Assembly: GCA_963978905.1 (NCBI GenBank)
Contig: OZ022256.1
Location: 41,402,001 to 41,466,000, forward strand
Length of the DNA stretch: 64,000 nucleotides
Source: Trichostrongylus colubriformis
Taxonomy: Eukaryota; Nematoda; Chromadorea; Rhabditida; Trichostrongylidae
Direction of reading: 5' to 3'
In this document: positions 42,412 to 53,300 of the stretch, one piece after another
Numbering within the stretch: the stretch's first letter is position 1
How the letters are laid out: every line of letters begins with the position of its first letter
The notes under the pieces: generated by a model
The model's input: only the letters and a program-made list of their open reading frames with translations
What the model was told of the DNA's origin: nothing
Databases searched by the model: none
Translations under genes and position numbers: made by a program

Positions 42412-42630
42412 TTAACCGTTCTCCTCTATCATTAGAGGACGAGCACATGACTCATAGTCGACGATGCTTTCGTTTCGGAATATGGGCAATGGTTTTTGTT
42501 GGGTTCTTATAGGAAGGGGGTCGCATGGGGTCCCGTTTTGGGAAGGGAGTCGTATTCTTCGAAAATTTCCCTCGACGTCCGCTCGACCCTGGTTCTGCCC
42601 ACATATTCTACGCGTAATCGCTTCAGAACT
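42412..42630 (-). CDS. Possible terminal exon of an unidentified gene
   Basis: The minus-strand frame reads SSEAITRRICGQNQGRADVE through PLPIFRNESIVDYESCARPL to MIEENG and a stop. Its upstream side abuts the mariner at 42637, so the true acceptor may be displaced. It could be the end of the gene that includes the exon at 47667-47816. Confidence 0.3.
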   Translation of the reverse strand, partial: SSEAITRRICGQNQGRADVEGNFRRIRLPSQNGTPCDPLPIRTQQKPLPIFRNESIVDYESCARPLMIEENG

Positions 42631-42636
42631 CAACTA

Positions 42637-43530
42637 TTAGGTTGTAAGGAAAGTTCTGGCCGGTTTTTCGCGTTCACAAGATAAATTCAAATATCAGAGC
42701 GCGTCAACATGAATCAGCTGACATGTTGTGCTCCTTAGATAGACAAAAAGTTGATATTTCTTAATATATGTTTTATTTGGAATGCCACAAGGTTTTCGAA
42801 TTATAAGGGAAGTTTAAAAATACTGCGAAAATGGCATTCTTAAGATGACTTCACTTCACGAGTTCTTGTTTAGCCGAGTCCCAGCGAAGGTGGCCACAAA
42901 TGTGAGTATTGCAAGGGGAGAGAGTTAAGCACTGGACTTAACACTTTTTCCTTGTTTTCATAAGTGCAGAAATGAAAAAGTTGCTCGAATTTTAATTAAT
43001 CAAATCGCTTTAACTAAAACGGCAGAAAGCGATGACCAGCCAATACTGGCAGGGACATACACATGTATTGGCCCTCAACAAGCAAACTTGGCTGACCACC
43101 TCAAGTAGCCTTGATCTGGATAAATCCAAAAAAAAGTGCCGCGGGACCCTTCACGGCAGTTATGCGCAAGCGCATTTTTCACAAATCCTCCTCCAGTAAT
43201 TGAAGCAGTCGCAGGCTGAAGCCCTCACTTGTCCATCATATTCACCAGATCTAGCGCTAACCAAGTCCCACTTTCCCAAACATCTGGACAGCTCCTCCAG
43301 TAGCAGTGTGTTCAGAAAGAGTGGCGATTTGGAGTCGTCTTTTTCCATTTCGCGCAATATAAATCATCAGCCCTTTATCAAATTGAAATATCTAGGTATG
43401 CATAATGTTGCCAAGAGTGTGGCGAATCCAGTGGTGTTCATGCTGTGAGAAAAGATGCACTCTGAGCCGAGTTATGATCCCCTGAAGTTGAAATTTCAAA
43501 AAACCGGCCAAAACTTTCCTTACAACCTAA
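42637..43530 (+). mobile_element. Mariner-like element, internally decayed, plus copy
   Basis: Terminal inverted repeats TTAGGTTGTAAGGAAAGTTC and the complement ACTTTCCTTACAACCTAA, each flanked by TA (42635-42636 and 43531-43532), as for Tc1/mariner. Transposase remnants include PSYSPDLALTKSHFPKHLD (compare the mariner PPYSPDLAPxDYHLF motif with the last catalytic Asp) near 43235. Many stops are present. Length is 894 bp. Confidence 0.8.
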
Positions 43531-43535
43531 TAGTA

Positions 43536-44029
43536 AGGCGCCTCTATCTCGCACCATCTCGTCGTGTGTCAAATACAGCCGAACAAATTTTCTGCCATAA
43601 TGGCACACACCCTGTAGAAGGAAACCAGAGCAAGTGACCTTGAAGTAATTGATCGCAGCCGATTTTTCACAGCCTTCGCGGTCCTGCCCACGTTATCCGC
43701 GTGGACAAAAGTTGGAGCGCAAGAATATTTGCCTGATCTTCATTTTTTTTTGCTTGAAACTTCGCGGGTGAAACGTACTGAACAAATACAACATAAGTTT
43801 ATGGAAATAAGAGAATTCGAATTTTCGTAACTGATTCCTTCAAACATTCGGTGATGCTCTGTTTCACAGCAAGAATTAAATGTGTAGGGACTAGGTAGCG
43901 TGATGAATAGCAGTGCTGTGTTGAAGCGAAGGTGCTGGTAGGAAATTGTCCGAGACCAAAACCTGTGGATTGTCTGCTGGAACCTTCTTCTCACTGTAAC
44001 CTATAGAAATGCCATCACACCATCATTAT
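43536..44029. other. Spacer; part shared with the flank of the other mariner
   Basis: 43536-43600 (CTATCTCGCACCATCTCGTC) matches the complement of 37180-37240, the flank of the other mariner copy. Both mariners therefore sit in, or have mobilised with, a common repeat. The rest shows no gene. Confidence 0.4.
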
Positions 44030-44409
44030 TTAAAGGAACCGGAAGGGGGTCCGAAACAAGAATAAGATGCAAAGAGTGAGCATTCTGTAACGAACACTCA
44101 AGGTTAGAAGCGATAATAGGTTAAAAAACCCGGACTCAAAAGCGCGGCGCTGCGGTGTGTATTCGCATCCCATTCGCATCAGCGCATCCATTCCGAGTTG
44201 TCCGTTGTAGAAGACGGGCCGTGGGCCAACGTTAGTTGTAGCACCTGACTCCCAGCGCAGTGGAGTGGCCATTCCCAACTACATTAGCATTCATGTAAGT
44301 ACATCTAGAAACAATATAAGAAGGAGCAAAGTAAAAAGTAAAGGAAAAAAGCCTTCCAAGATTCACGCTCTTATTTATTCGAGGCTAACGTTTCGGCGTC
44401 TACCGACTC

Positions 44410-46428
44410 GTGAAAGAAGCACTATCTTTGCGACAGAAGATTGTTGCTACAAGACAGACCATCCACTTCCTGTGCCGCTGTAGACGATCTTGCATCACGC
44501 CAAACTTCATCACCAGCAAGCGGTTGCACGTAATCTGCGGACTTCCGGAGGACTCCCCTCACGTACAATCGATGGAACAACAACTGCTCAAGATGGCAAT
44601 AAGATCGAAACGTGTTGGAATGTATACATGCTTGAAGAAGTGTATTGCAAAAGAGATGTGTTGTAAACGGATCGTGCCGGAGCGCCTCTGGAACAGAGTT
44701 GTGGGTGAGTCGAAAAACATTTGTGACTTGATTCGTTCTAGGGCTAAAACAAGACTGCAGGACAAGTTCGATAGATTGGTAGACCAGCAAAGGTGTCGTA
44801 GGTCGCGAGTAGTGCATAGGGAAAACCTTAGTAACGTGAGCCACCAGCAAACGTTCAGTGATGCAGAGCACTTACCAAAACCTCGGGTCACAGTGTTAGG
44901 TGACATCACTCTTTCTAGCGATGCGCTGTCATTGTTGGAGCTGGGTCCCAGCTTCGCCCCAGTCCAATCAATTACTCCTTGGGTCGCCCGTAAAACTGTA
45001 GGCAATCTGCAGACCCTTTTGGATCGCCTCCGGTGTAGAGCCAATACAGCGCGGCGGGAGGATGCGACAGACCTAGGCAATAGATGTTTCCCTGCTCTAC
45101 CCTTTCCCACTGCGTATTATAGACCACAAGAGCCGCACCCAGTTGTAGACACAAAATTTCGCCTATTTGCTACGTCTGTCTACAATATAATGCAGCAACA
45201 CGCGCGAAAACGCACCACTTCTAACCTAACACCCTCACAAAGACGGGGTTTCAAAGAAGTACGGGACCGCATCAGAGCTGGAGACATACGACTGTCAATT
45301 AGTGATAAAGGAGGTGAGTTCGTGATCCTCCCTCAAGCACTTGACAGGGCCATCACGCAACTGCACCTTCAAGACGAGACACTATATTGCAAAACGACCG
45401 AAAAGGAATATACAAAGCAATATCGCAGGTTGAACAGATGTTGGAGCAATGTTGCAAAGGTCGCAGGTCTATCTAACACCACCATCAGTCGCCTCAAGTG
45501 TGATCTGCCACTGTGTCCTACCTTATACGTACTAATCAAAACACATAAGCTTACTGCAGCGGAACTCAGCTCAAATGACCCCAACGTGTCCAAGGTTAGG
45601 CCTATTATCAGCAATGTGAGTGGGCCCACTGACAGAATATCATGGTTCCTTAACCTAATTCTAGCACAGCTCCTTAAGTATATCCCCGCCCACCTGACCA
45701 ACACTAAAATGTTGCTTGATAAGTTGTCCAGTACCAGTCTCCAAGAAGAAGTCGTCATGGAATCGTTTGATGTTACGGCGTTATACACCAATGTGTCAAA
45801 TGAGGCAGCGTTGAAGGCTACATACAATCTACTGTGCGAGCATGAGCGCACTCTCAACCTGTATCGGTTTTCAATTTCACAGATAATGTCCATGCTGGAT
45901 GAGTGCCTCAAGTGTTCGATCTTCAGGTGGTCGGGCGAGTACTACAAACAACTTAGAGGTTTGGCCATGGGCCAACGTCTAGCCCCAGTGCTAGCCATTG
46001 CCTTCATGGCCAAAGTTGAGAGACCGGTGATAGATCGCAAGCCAGTTCTATACATGCGTTACATCGACGACTGCATTATTATGTGCTCTACCCAACAAGA
46101 AATGGACGCATGTTTCGACCTTTTAAATGATCAGGCTGATCGTATACACTCCACGAGAGAGAAGCCTAGAGAGAACTGGTTACCGTTTCTCAATGTGCAA
46201 ATTCAGCATTCGAACGGAACATTCAGGACCAAATGGTATCGGAAACCCAGCAATAAAAATATCTTAATTCACTACCATTCGGCCCACCCTGTGAGAATGA
46301 AGCAGGCTGTAGTCGGCAGTATGTTCAGAACTGCCACCATAGTCTCCTCGGATGCGGAACTTAAAAAGGAATCGCTGAACATGGCCCATAACATTGCACG
46401 ATCCAATGGGTACCCTTACACGGGTTAG
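44410..46428 (+). CDS. PLE reverse transcriptase
   Basis: 672 codons. The N-terminus has FLCRCRRSCITPNFI typical of PLEs. RT motifs follow in order: ISDKGGEFVILPQ (about residue 300), LYVLIKTHK and VRPIISNVSG (about 380-405), motif A ESFDVTALYTNVSNEAAL (about 450), motif B LRGLAMGQRLAPVLAIAF (about 515), motif C with the catalytic YIDD (about residue 551, near 46060), then LPFLNVQIQHSNG and TKWYRKPSNKNILIHYHS. PLE RTs are related to telomerase RTs. The frame closes at TAG 46426-46428; the same frame continues open beyond it into the endonuclease linker, so this stop is probably a mutation and not the true end. Confidence 0.9.
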   Translation: MKEALSLRQKIVATRQTIHFLCRCRRSCITPNFITSKRLHVICGLPEDSPHVQSMEQQLLKMAIRSKRVGMYTCLKKCIAKEMCCKRIVPERLWNRVVGESKNICDLIRSRAKTRLQDKFDRLVDQQRCRRSRVVHRENLSNVSHQQTFSDAEHLPKPRVTVLGDITLSSDALSLLELGPSFAPVQSITPWVARKTVGNLQTLLDRLRCRANTARREDATDLGNRCFPALPFPTAYYRPQEPHPVVDTKFRLFATSVYNIMQQHARKRTTSNLTPSQRRGFKEVRDRIRAGDIRLSISDKGGEFVILPQALDRAITQLHLQDETLYCKTTEKEYTKQYRRLNRCWSNVAKVAGLSNTTISRLKCDLPLCPTLYVLIKTHKLTAAELSSNDPNVSKVRPIISNVSGPTDRISWFLNLILAQLLKYIPAHLTNTKMLLDKLSSTSLQEEVVMESFDVTALYTNVSNEAALKATYNLLCEHERTLNLYRFSISQIMSMLDECLKCSIFRWSGEYYKQLRGLAMGQRLAPVLAIAFMAKVERPVIDRKPVLYMRYIDDCIIMCSTQQEMDACFDLLNDQADRIHSTREKPRENWLPFLNVQIQHSNGTFRTKWYRKPSNKNILIHYHSAHPVRMKQAVVGSMFRTATIVSSDAELKKESLNMAHNIARSNGYPYTG

Positions 46429-47032
46429 CAGCGCGGGGGGTACCACACACGTTGTCGAGATCCGGCAAGAGCACCGATCGATAAAGTGTCCTTTTTCTTG
46501 CCATTCATTTCTGAAGAAATGAGCAAAGCGATCAGGGCCAGTTTGCACAGATGTGATCTACAACAGGATGTCAGGATTGTGGAGATACCTCCAAAAAACC
46601 TCAGGAGGCAGCTGGTCCGAAACCGCTTGTACGACAGCTTGTGTGACACCCCTGATTGTGTCGTCTGCCCCTTCAACAAGAAAGGTGACTGCATGAAGCT
46701 GGGGGGCAATCTATCTGATCCGTTGCCAGGCCTGCGGCAGTGAATATGTGGGTGAAACAGGGCGTCCCCTCCGCACGCGAGTTAAGGAACACCTGGAGGG
46801 TCTTATGAGGTCAAAGACCCAGACTCCCTTGGGTATGCATCGTGTTCAGTGCCATGGAGATACCGAATTTGCAGTCTCAGTCACCATCCTGGCACTCGAA
46901 CCCGAAACCACCGCGCGAAAAACACTGGAGGCATTTTGAATTACAGCAAAAGATCCTAAAATAAACAGGAAAGAGGAATGTGTGGCCATAACCCGTGACC
47001 TCGCGCCCTTCCTTGGCCTCTGTAAGTTTTGA
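46429..47032 (+). pseudogene. GIY-YIG endonuclease of the same PLE, two lesions
   Basis: In the RT frame, a linker (FLPFISEEMSKAIRASLHR ... CDTPDCVVCPFNKKGDC) runs to 46740. The endonuclease core AIYLIRCQACGSEYVGETGR lies one frame over, and the switch falls at a run of six G (46701-46706), the likely slippage site. It has the CxxC pair between GIY and YVG, then RTRVKEHLEGL with Arg and His. A TGA at 46937-46939 follows LEAF where PLEs usually have a Trp (FW), so it reads as TGG to TGA. Coding sequence continues as ITAKDPKINRKEECVAITRD. Confidence 0.8.
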
Positions 47033-47262
47033 CCTACTACACGAGGTTGAGGTCGTAGAGGTGGAGGTACTGCTCCTCAGTCTACTAAAAAAGTTGTCCT
47101 GCTGGTGGTCCATCTCGCGCCCCGGTCGCAAACACCAAGGTGAGCCCATGCCACCCTTCGATCGATCGATACCGAGAGCTGGTTTAGTACTCTGTTGAAA
47201 AGTTCTCGGGATTGTGAAAGTCTTGGATTGAATTAGGTCTCAAGTTTTTTTTCGACTTTTCA

Positions 47263-47298
47263 GGCTCTGAAGAAGGCGAAGACGCCGAAACGTTAGCC
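47263..47298 (+). ncRNA. Hammerhead-ribozyme-like motif of the PLE
   Basis: GGCT (stem I), CTGAAGA, an extra A, GGCG-AAGA-CGCC (stem II), GAAA, CGT, T, AGCC (stem I). Both conserved boxes are present, stem I pairs perfectly over 4 bp, and stem III is the self-complementary ACGU, as in minimal type I hammerheads that act as dimers. The single extra A before stem II also appears as one extra base in the motif at 11431-11470. Confidence 0.55.
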
Positions 47299-47666
47299 TC
47301 GAATAAATAAGATCGTGAATCTTGGAAGGCTTAACAACAAACTAGCCAGAGTATCTATCAATGCCAAGATTAAAAGAGAGTCGAACATGGAACATTCTAA
47401 AGGAAAAAACAAATTTATAATAAAAACATCTTCTTTTGGCACCATGCAAAGGCGTCAAATTGGCGAGTTTGTGCAATGGCGGCCACTTAAACTCGTCCAC
47501 ACTACGTCTGTTCTACCGTAAGCCAAAATTACCCCCTTCTGGTTTCTTTTAATACGAATATTCAGGTGTTAACCAATACGAAAGTGAAGAAAAATTGGAA
47601 AGGAACGGTCAAAGCAGAAGAATAAGACTACTTTCCCTTCATTCGTGCTAAGAGGAGGCGGGACCT

Positions 47667-47816
47667 GCGAGAACTGTTGAAGAAGACTGCTTTGCAAAGC
47701 CCGTGGGCGCTCATTTGTATTGGAAATTTCGCCAAATATAGTGTCTGCAGACTCGCAGCTTTCATTATCATGACTCACTGTGAGAGGTTGCATCGCTTGT
47801 ACTACCCCCACCGCTG
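47667..47816 (-). CDS. Unidentified exon candidate
   Basis: A 150-bp frame between a CTCAAAG acceptor and a CTCGCAG/GTCCCG donor reads AAVGVVQAMQPLTVSHDNES, then CESADTIFGEISNTNERPRA and LQSSLLQQFSQ. It is acidic and Ser/Gln-rich, resembling a linker. No family recognised. Confidence 0.3.
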
Positions 47817-47829
47817 CCTTTGAGATATA

Positions 47830-49102
47830 AAAAATAAAATCAAAAATAAATAATTAAATGAAAGATGGAATTTGTCCAAACTCTCAAAAACGGCTCACAC
47901 AATAGCTGGGAATGGCATGCAAAATGCCCTCTGAAAAATTGGAATTCTGCAATGACAGTGGCTCTCAAATATCTTACTTGAGGAAGAATAACGGACAGAT
48001 GGACCGGCTCCATATGTGACTTTTTGATAAAAGGCTGAATAAACCGTGGGAAATAGCCGTAATATTTCGAAATCTATTCACTTGAACATAAGATGAGCAA
48101 AGGTATGTATGTAGCTTTCCTGAGCCAAATGCATAACAATGCAGGAAGAGTTCTGCGGTGGGAATTTGAGCAAGAGATTACTGTTGCCCTTCCCAAAATC
48201 ACTGTTAAAAGAATCGCAAATCGCCGTTCCTTCTTGAAGCACCACATCGATTTCGAATACTTTGTGGCTCCATGAGCTTTCCGTAAGCTGTTTCTCTAAC
48301 CTCAGAATGAGCTGTTTTTATAACCTAGAATGGGTGGATTTTTCTTTAAATGATTAGAACTGATTGAAGTGGACTTGCCGAACTATCACGCCTCGAATTA
48401 CAATGGCCATTTCAGAAAGTAACGGTGTTGGAACCGAAAAAGGAAGGGGCATATTTTCTAACAAGAAATCTTCAGAAAGGATGAGGATCGCCTGAATTGG
48501 AAGTTATTATCCAGGAGAGATTCCGACGTCTATATGCGGTAAGAATTGAAAAAGGGCTGTGTGACATAGTACGAGCCGAGATGACCTCATCATGTCTTTT
48601 TTCCTTTATTACTCTTTTAATGATTCGGCACGAATGACGAAACACATAAAATATACGAGCGACCTCGGCGCAAGAGTTCGCATCCGTGCTATTCTCCAAC
48701 TGAGTGAATTAATTTTTAAAATACTAAGATTCAAGCTAGAGATTCAGCAAAATACTCAACAGCTTTGTAAAGGCTATTAGTGCGCACTGAGGCATTCCTG
48801 TCCTGCAACTGCCTATTCAGTGCAAACACGTGAAAAACGACACCGCTTAGAAAAAACCCATCGCACTTGGAGGAAAACAAGTCCTAATTCTCATTTAAAA
48901 ACCAGCTTTCCAAGCGCTATCATATTTCTCGTTACAGTCCAGCATTTCTTCCGTGTTCTAAGAAAAATCTGACGCTAAAAAGCATCGTTCAAATACTGTG
49001 CCAAAGGTTTTGAACAACGAGTCACGTAACCAGGAACGATCACTCTTTGGGATGCTTTTTGGTGAAGGGGATGCCGAATAGTGCAAAGAAGGCCCCATTC
49101 GT
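47830..49102. other. Spacer without recognised gene
   Basis: AT-rich. Short frames exist on both strands but none has paired splice sites and coding-like composition strong enough to call. Confidence 0.35.
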
Positions 49103-49347
49103 ACCTTTGAATAGGGGGTGACGGTTGGGACACACGAATCTAGGCCGTGACCCTGTGACAGCGTGTGGTCTTTGCCCTGTAGCATAAATAATTCAGACAA
49201 TTTGACTATACAACGGAACAGACTTGCAAGAAGGAGACGATTTATATGAACAAATTGTGTGAATTATTCATGTCACAGGGCAAAGGTCACAGGCTGTCAC
49301 AGGGTCACGGCCTAGATTCGTGTGTCCCAACCTACACCTTTGAATAG
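49103..49347. mobile_element. Fold-back element with ~90-bp arms
   Basis: The arms about 49116-49205 and 49245-49334 are complementary (GGGACACACGAATCTAGGCC and GTGACCCTGTGACAG on the left), with a loop of about 40 bp. ACCTTTGAATAGG occurs directly at 49103-49115 and 49335-49347 and may be the target duplication. No coding capacity. Confidence 0.7.
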
Positions 49348-49925
49348 GAGCCTTTGATTGAAAGGATCACCACCCACCCATGCGACCACTCGCCTTCAGA
49401 TAGGGGAGGTTCAATGGAATCTCCAGCTGAGGTAGCTAGCGTATCGCGTACGATTTCAGGAACGGCTCACATATCTAATACTCAGTTTGGAAATGGCGCC
49501 GAAGCCGCTCCCTTGCCTGTCTTTCTTAGTCTACTCCCTCGAATATTGAGTCTTTCGTTACGATCTCTTTTGTCCCATACATGGTAGCGACAGCACACTC
49601 GAATTGAGTAGGTCACGATCAGAGGCCACGCCGAGTCCCCTCACTGCGCAACTCATACATAATGGAACAAACGCGGTTTGTGTGGTGCGGTGCCACATGC
49701 GAGGGTCCCGTTACCACCTTAGGTGCAGGTATGTAACGGGTTTCCATCAAATGGTACTGAGTAAACTATTTTTTCACATCTATTACCACTCTATGTGAAT
49801 GGATTGAAGTGGGCGGCAAAAAAAAAACTAAAATGTCGCGTAACCGATTTGCCCATGCTCACAGTTAACAAAGACCTTCTTCCTATAGTTGGAAGCAGAT
49901 ATTATACATAGTTGGAAGATATATA

Positions 49926-50071
49926 CAGTCCATTTCGGAGCGCCTGGCAGGGTGAGACCTACAGACTTGGATGAACGTGTGTCGAACTCTCTCATCCCGC
50001 CACACACTCTCACTCTCGCCACTCACCCAAGTCCGTAGGCCACGCCCTGCCAGGAGTTGGGAAATGGACTG
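49926..50071. mobile_element. TA-flanked MITE (CAGTCCATTTC family), copy 1
   Basis: A 146-bp element with ends CAGTCCATTTC and GAAATGGACTG, flanked by TA (49924-49925 and 50072-50073), fitting Tc1/mariner-type MITEs. Internal GGAGCGCCTGGCAGG and CCTGCCAGGAG also pair. Confidence 0.75.
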
Positions 50072-50208
50072 TATGTACGTATATGTACGTATGGAACAAT
50101 GAAGATTAATTAAAAAGTCGTAGGGTCTCATTCGAATTCGTTCACGATTTTATGGGAGAATGGAGCTCATAACATACGTCATGTAATTGGTGAACCTCTT
50201 CACGTATA

Positions 50209-50366
50209 CTCCATCTCGGAGCGCCTGATAGGGCGTGGCCTACGGACATGGGTGAGTGGCGAGAGTGAGAGTGCGTGGCAAAAGTGAGAGTGTATGGTGG
50301 AGTGAAAGAGTTTGATACACTCTCACCCAAGTATGTAGGCCAAGCCCTATCAGGCGCTCCGAAAAG
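50209..50366. mobile_element. TA-flanked MITE, copy 2
   Basis: Begins CTCCATCTCGGAGCGCCTG after TA and ends CAGGCGCTCCGAAAAG. The interior matches copies at 49926 and 57071 (GGCGTGGCCTACGGAC, then GTGAGTGGCGAGAGTGAGAG). The right terminus is degraded. Confidence 0.65.
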
Positions 50367-50369
50367 AAG

Positions 50370-53300
50370 GTTACCATTTTAAGAGAGAATGTAGAGCAAG
50401 ACTTCCTACTTTTGGTGCTTGTTAGTAAAGAGACGTAGCATATTTAAAAATGTTTCAAAGTTATTCAGGGAAGGACAAACAGAATTCCCGTCTCCTGAAG
50501 GCCTACAAAGCATGCTTCAGGAAGACAGCTCGCGAAAGTGAAGTTTATTGCCGCCGAACTCATTTCTCCATACTCGAATTTTGATGGCCCATTTCCGCTC
50601 ACCAAACTCCTTAACGGCTTTCGATATAAGCATCTGCAGCAGCTGGGTCTAGGAATTCATCCAAGCCAAAGTAGTGCCCCGATAGATCGAAAACACATTT
50701 GGTACTAGTGAGAGTTTCGAAATTCCGAGAAACAGAATGGATAAGCAATGTGGACAGTTAAGATCAAGGGAATTTTGATGTCATTATGAATTTTATGGTG
50801 TGCAAGGGATCTGAGACTGGACCTGGAACTGGAACTACAGTGAGGGAAGCGCTTTCCAGTTCTCTGGAAGAATGTCTTATAGTTAGATCCTGATAATGAA
50901 CAGATCAATGAAGAACCTGGATTGTGCTTGTAATGGCAAAACGACTCAAAAATATACCCGAATGAGAACTTTTAAACCCGTGTGATAGAGACTTTCGTAA
51001 AAGCTGCTGCCTATGGTGGAAGAAGACCGGAAAACACACAAAAAGACTGATCTCGTTTTTCTATTGGGCAAACAACGCGGCGTGAGTCACAAGAATTTCC
51101 CCATATAATGCCTCAAAGGAGGAGAGTGAAAAGCAAACGGCTCGTCATGGCGGAAAACGATACTGACGCAAAGGAATGTCGTCCCTCCTATCGTTATCGT
51201 CAAACTCTTGAATTCTAAGCATTCTTTTTGAAAAGGGATGTAAATAAAAAATGGAAAAACAACCTTGGTCAAGCCAACTGGATACCCGTGTATTTTGTTT
51301 CTGTCTTAATGGTCATACAGACGTAAGAAAATGCATAGTTGAGGCTTACACAATGACATACGATTTCCCGCTTCTAAATTGCCTACTGAAAAAATCCTCG
51401 TTGACGCGCGCTGACCTCTTTCAACATCTCTCGATGGTGAATCAATTTTTAAAATGGAGAGGAAGTAAGCGAAAAAAGAGGCATGTGGGTGGGCTTTCGA
51501 CAAGTTCGGAATGCCAAATAAGGATCGCCTGAGCTAGCAAACTTTGCAATTCTACAAATACAATTGCTTCGAAGGCCTCGTATCATGCGGCGACACATGT
51601 GTATCCGAAATATCTTGAATAGTTTGGGCATGCTACCTGTGAGCAGTGCAGGACATGCAGGAGAGAGGGATAGAGGGAGACGGGGATAAGGAAAAAAGCA
51701 AAAAACCATTTGCTCTGCCCTCCACATGGCAACTCTCTAGTCTATCGGATCAACAACTTTCTTGACTCGTTGGTACCTCTGCAACAAGAAGGAGAAGATC
51801 AGTATCCGTAAATTCTGGGTCTTCTACATTAGAAGAGTGGTTCGTTACGCCTCAATCTCAGACGAACCACTGTATTTCGTCAACCCTTGAGGCCCTTCAG
51901 TGAGAAGAGGGTTGACGAAATAGGTTTCAAGTTTTAAAGATGGTGTCTACGCTGAGAAATATCTTGCATCTATTGGAGGACATTTTTGGGAGTTTTGGCC
52001 GGATGTCGAAAAGGACAGATAGTAAGCAATGTGGCAGTTGAAAAAATATGGAATGAAATAGTTAGAATCCGCGGAGCAGGAGGTTACTTCCACTATAAAG
52101 GACGTGTTTTCTTGGCACTTGCGTCACTGAAAAAGGATGTTGCGGGCGGCAAGGGTTTCTGAGCAGCCAGCCGTAACCATTTCCAGGCCTTCATAACCGC
52201 GATCAAGCTCCGATTCCTACTTTCTATCCGATTTTTGCCATAGGTGGTCTTCAGAAAACTCGCCAGTCAATTTGCAGAGAACGCCTAACCAATTCTTATA
52301 TTCTTCTAACCCATAATAGCATTTTTGATGTGTAGCCTACTGCCGCATATTTTCTTTTTAATGTCAGTGTTAGATTTTGAATTTTCCTCACTGGCTGTCA
52401 AGGGAAGTGTATGTCCTATGCACTTCCTGCACATATAGGAATATCGAAGAAAATAGGCATAAGGAGAATAAATCAAGGGGTATATCACACAAAGCGAAGA
52501 CGGAAGTGCCTTTGAGATGAGTACAAGCAAGTTCGTGTCTTTCTATTTAAGATCGAATGCCGAATTCCCTTCCATTCCCTTCCAAGAAATCGAGAATAGT
52601 TAATAGAATTAGAAGAATTCAGATCTCGCGAAACTGCCGTTTTTGCCAGTAAGCGAATTCCTCCTGATTCGGCCCGTTTCACTAACAATCTATCTAGTGT
52701 TTTCGTGTCGCAGCTTAGATAGCAGTTAGAGCCGAAGGCAAAAGTCAACACACTGATTTCTCTGTTTTGTTGTTTTGTCACTGTTTTGAGACACAACGTT
52801 AGGTCGATATGTTTGCACATTCGTTTACGTGCTCGTCGTCAACGAAAAAAAAAAGCTCGGCTGAGTTTCGCAACCATAGGGGAGCTTCTCGCAAATTGCA
52901 AACTTCTGAGCGCTCACGATGCAGGTGGCATAAACATCCATCATTGTTCAAATCGCTGTAGAGTATTGATGTTGCGATCAACGTTACATGGTGCCAGGGC
53001 ACTCGCAGGTGTAGAGAAAAATACAGCCGCTTCAGTACGCCCTCCTTCTCTACGGCTACCAAATACGACCCCTTTTTTTGACCACTACAATACCGGTAAC
53101 TGTAGCTGGCTTGCATAATTTTATTTATTATATTTGTTTATTTTACAAATTTATTTTATATTTTGTTACACGGATCTGGGGTGAAATGTCCTATGCTTCT
53201 CATCTGCTTATTGAGAATTTAGATTTTAATGCTCATCGCTGACCTCTGAAGGACCGACTCCTATCCGGTCAAACACGGTCCCCTCGTCAAGAATCCTCGA

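Larger units (their letters stand above)
44351..47397 (+). mobile_element. Penelope-like element with C-terminal GIY-YIG, nearly intact
   Basis: A 3047-bp insertion flanked by the 12-bp target duplication TAAAGGAAAAAA. It has about 50 bp of inverted sequence at both ends (44351-44400 with 47281-47330, for example CCTTCCAAGATTCACG and its complement). A single RT frame runs 44410-46428, and a GIY-YIG endonuclease follows to about 47030. The 3' region carries a hammerhead-like motif at 47263-47298. Only three coding lesions were seen, so it is young relative to other elements here. Domain order is canonical for EN-positive PLEs. Confidence 0.9.
44030..47552. mobile_element. 446-bp inverted-end element, copy 2, split by a PLE
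   Basis: The left part (44030-44350) and right part (47398-47552) align with 13125-13570 end to end. The PLE 44351-47397 separates them, with TAAAGGAAAAAA duplicated at 44339-44350 and 47398-47409. The nesting order is therefore element first, PLE second. Confidence 0.85.

Noticed and set aside
46937..46939. UGA as a recoded sense codon in the PLE endonuclease
   Set aside because: It fits a simple TGG to TGA change at a usual Trp, and other lesions are present; host genes use UGA as a stop (WDR89).
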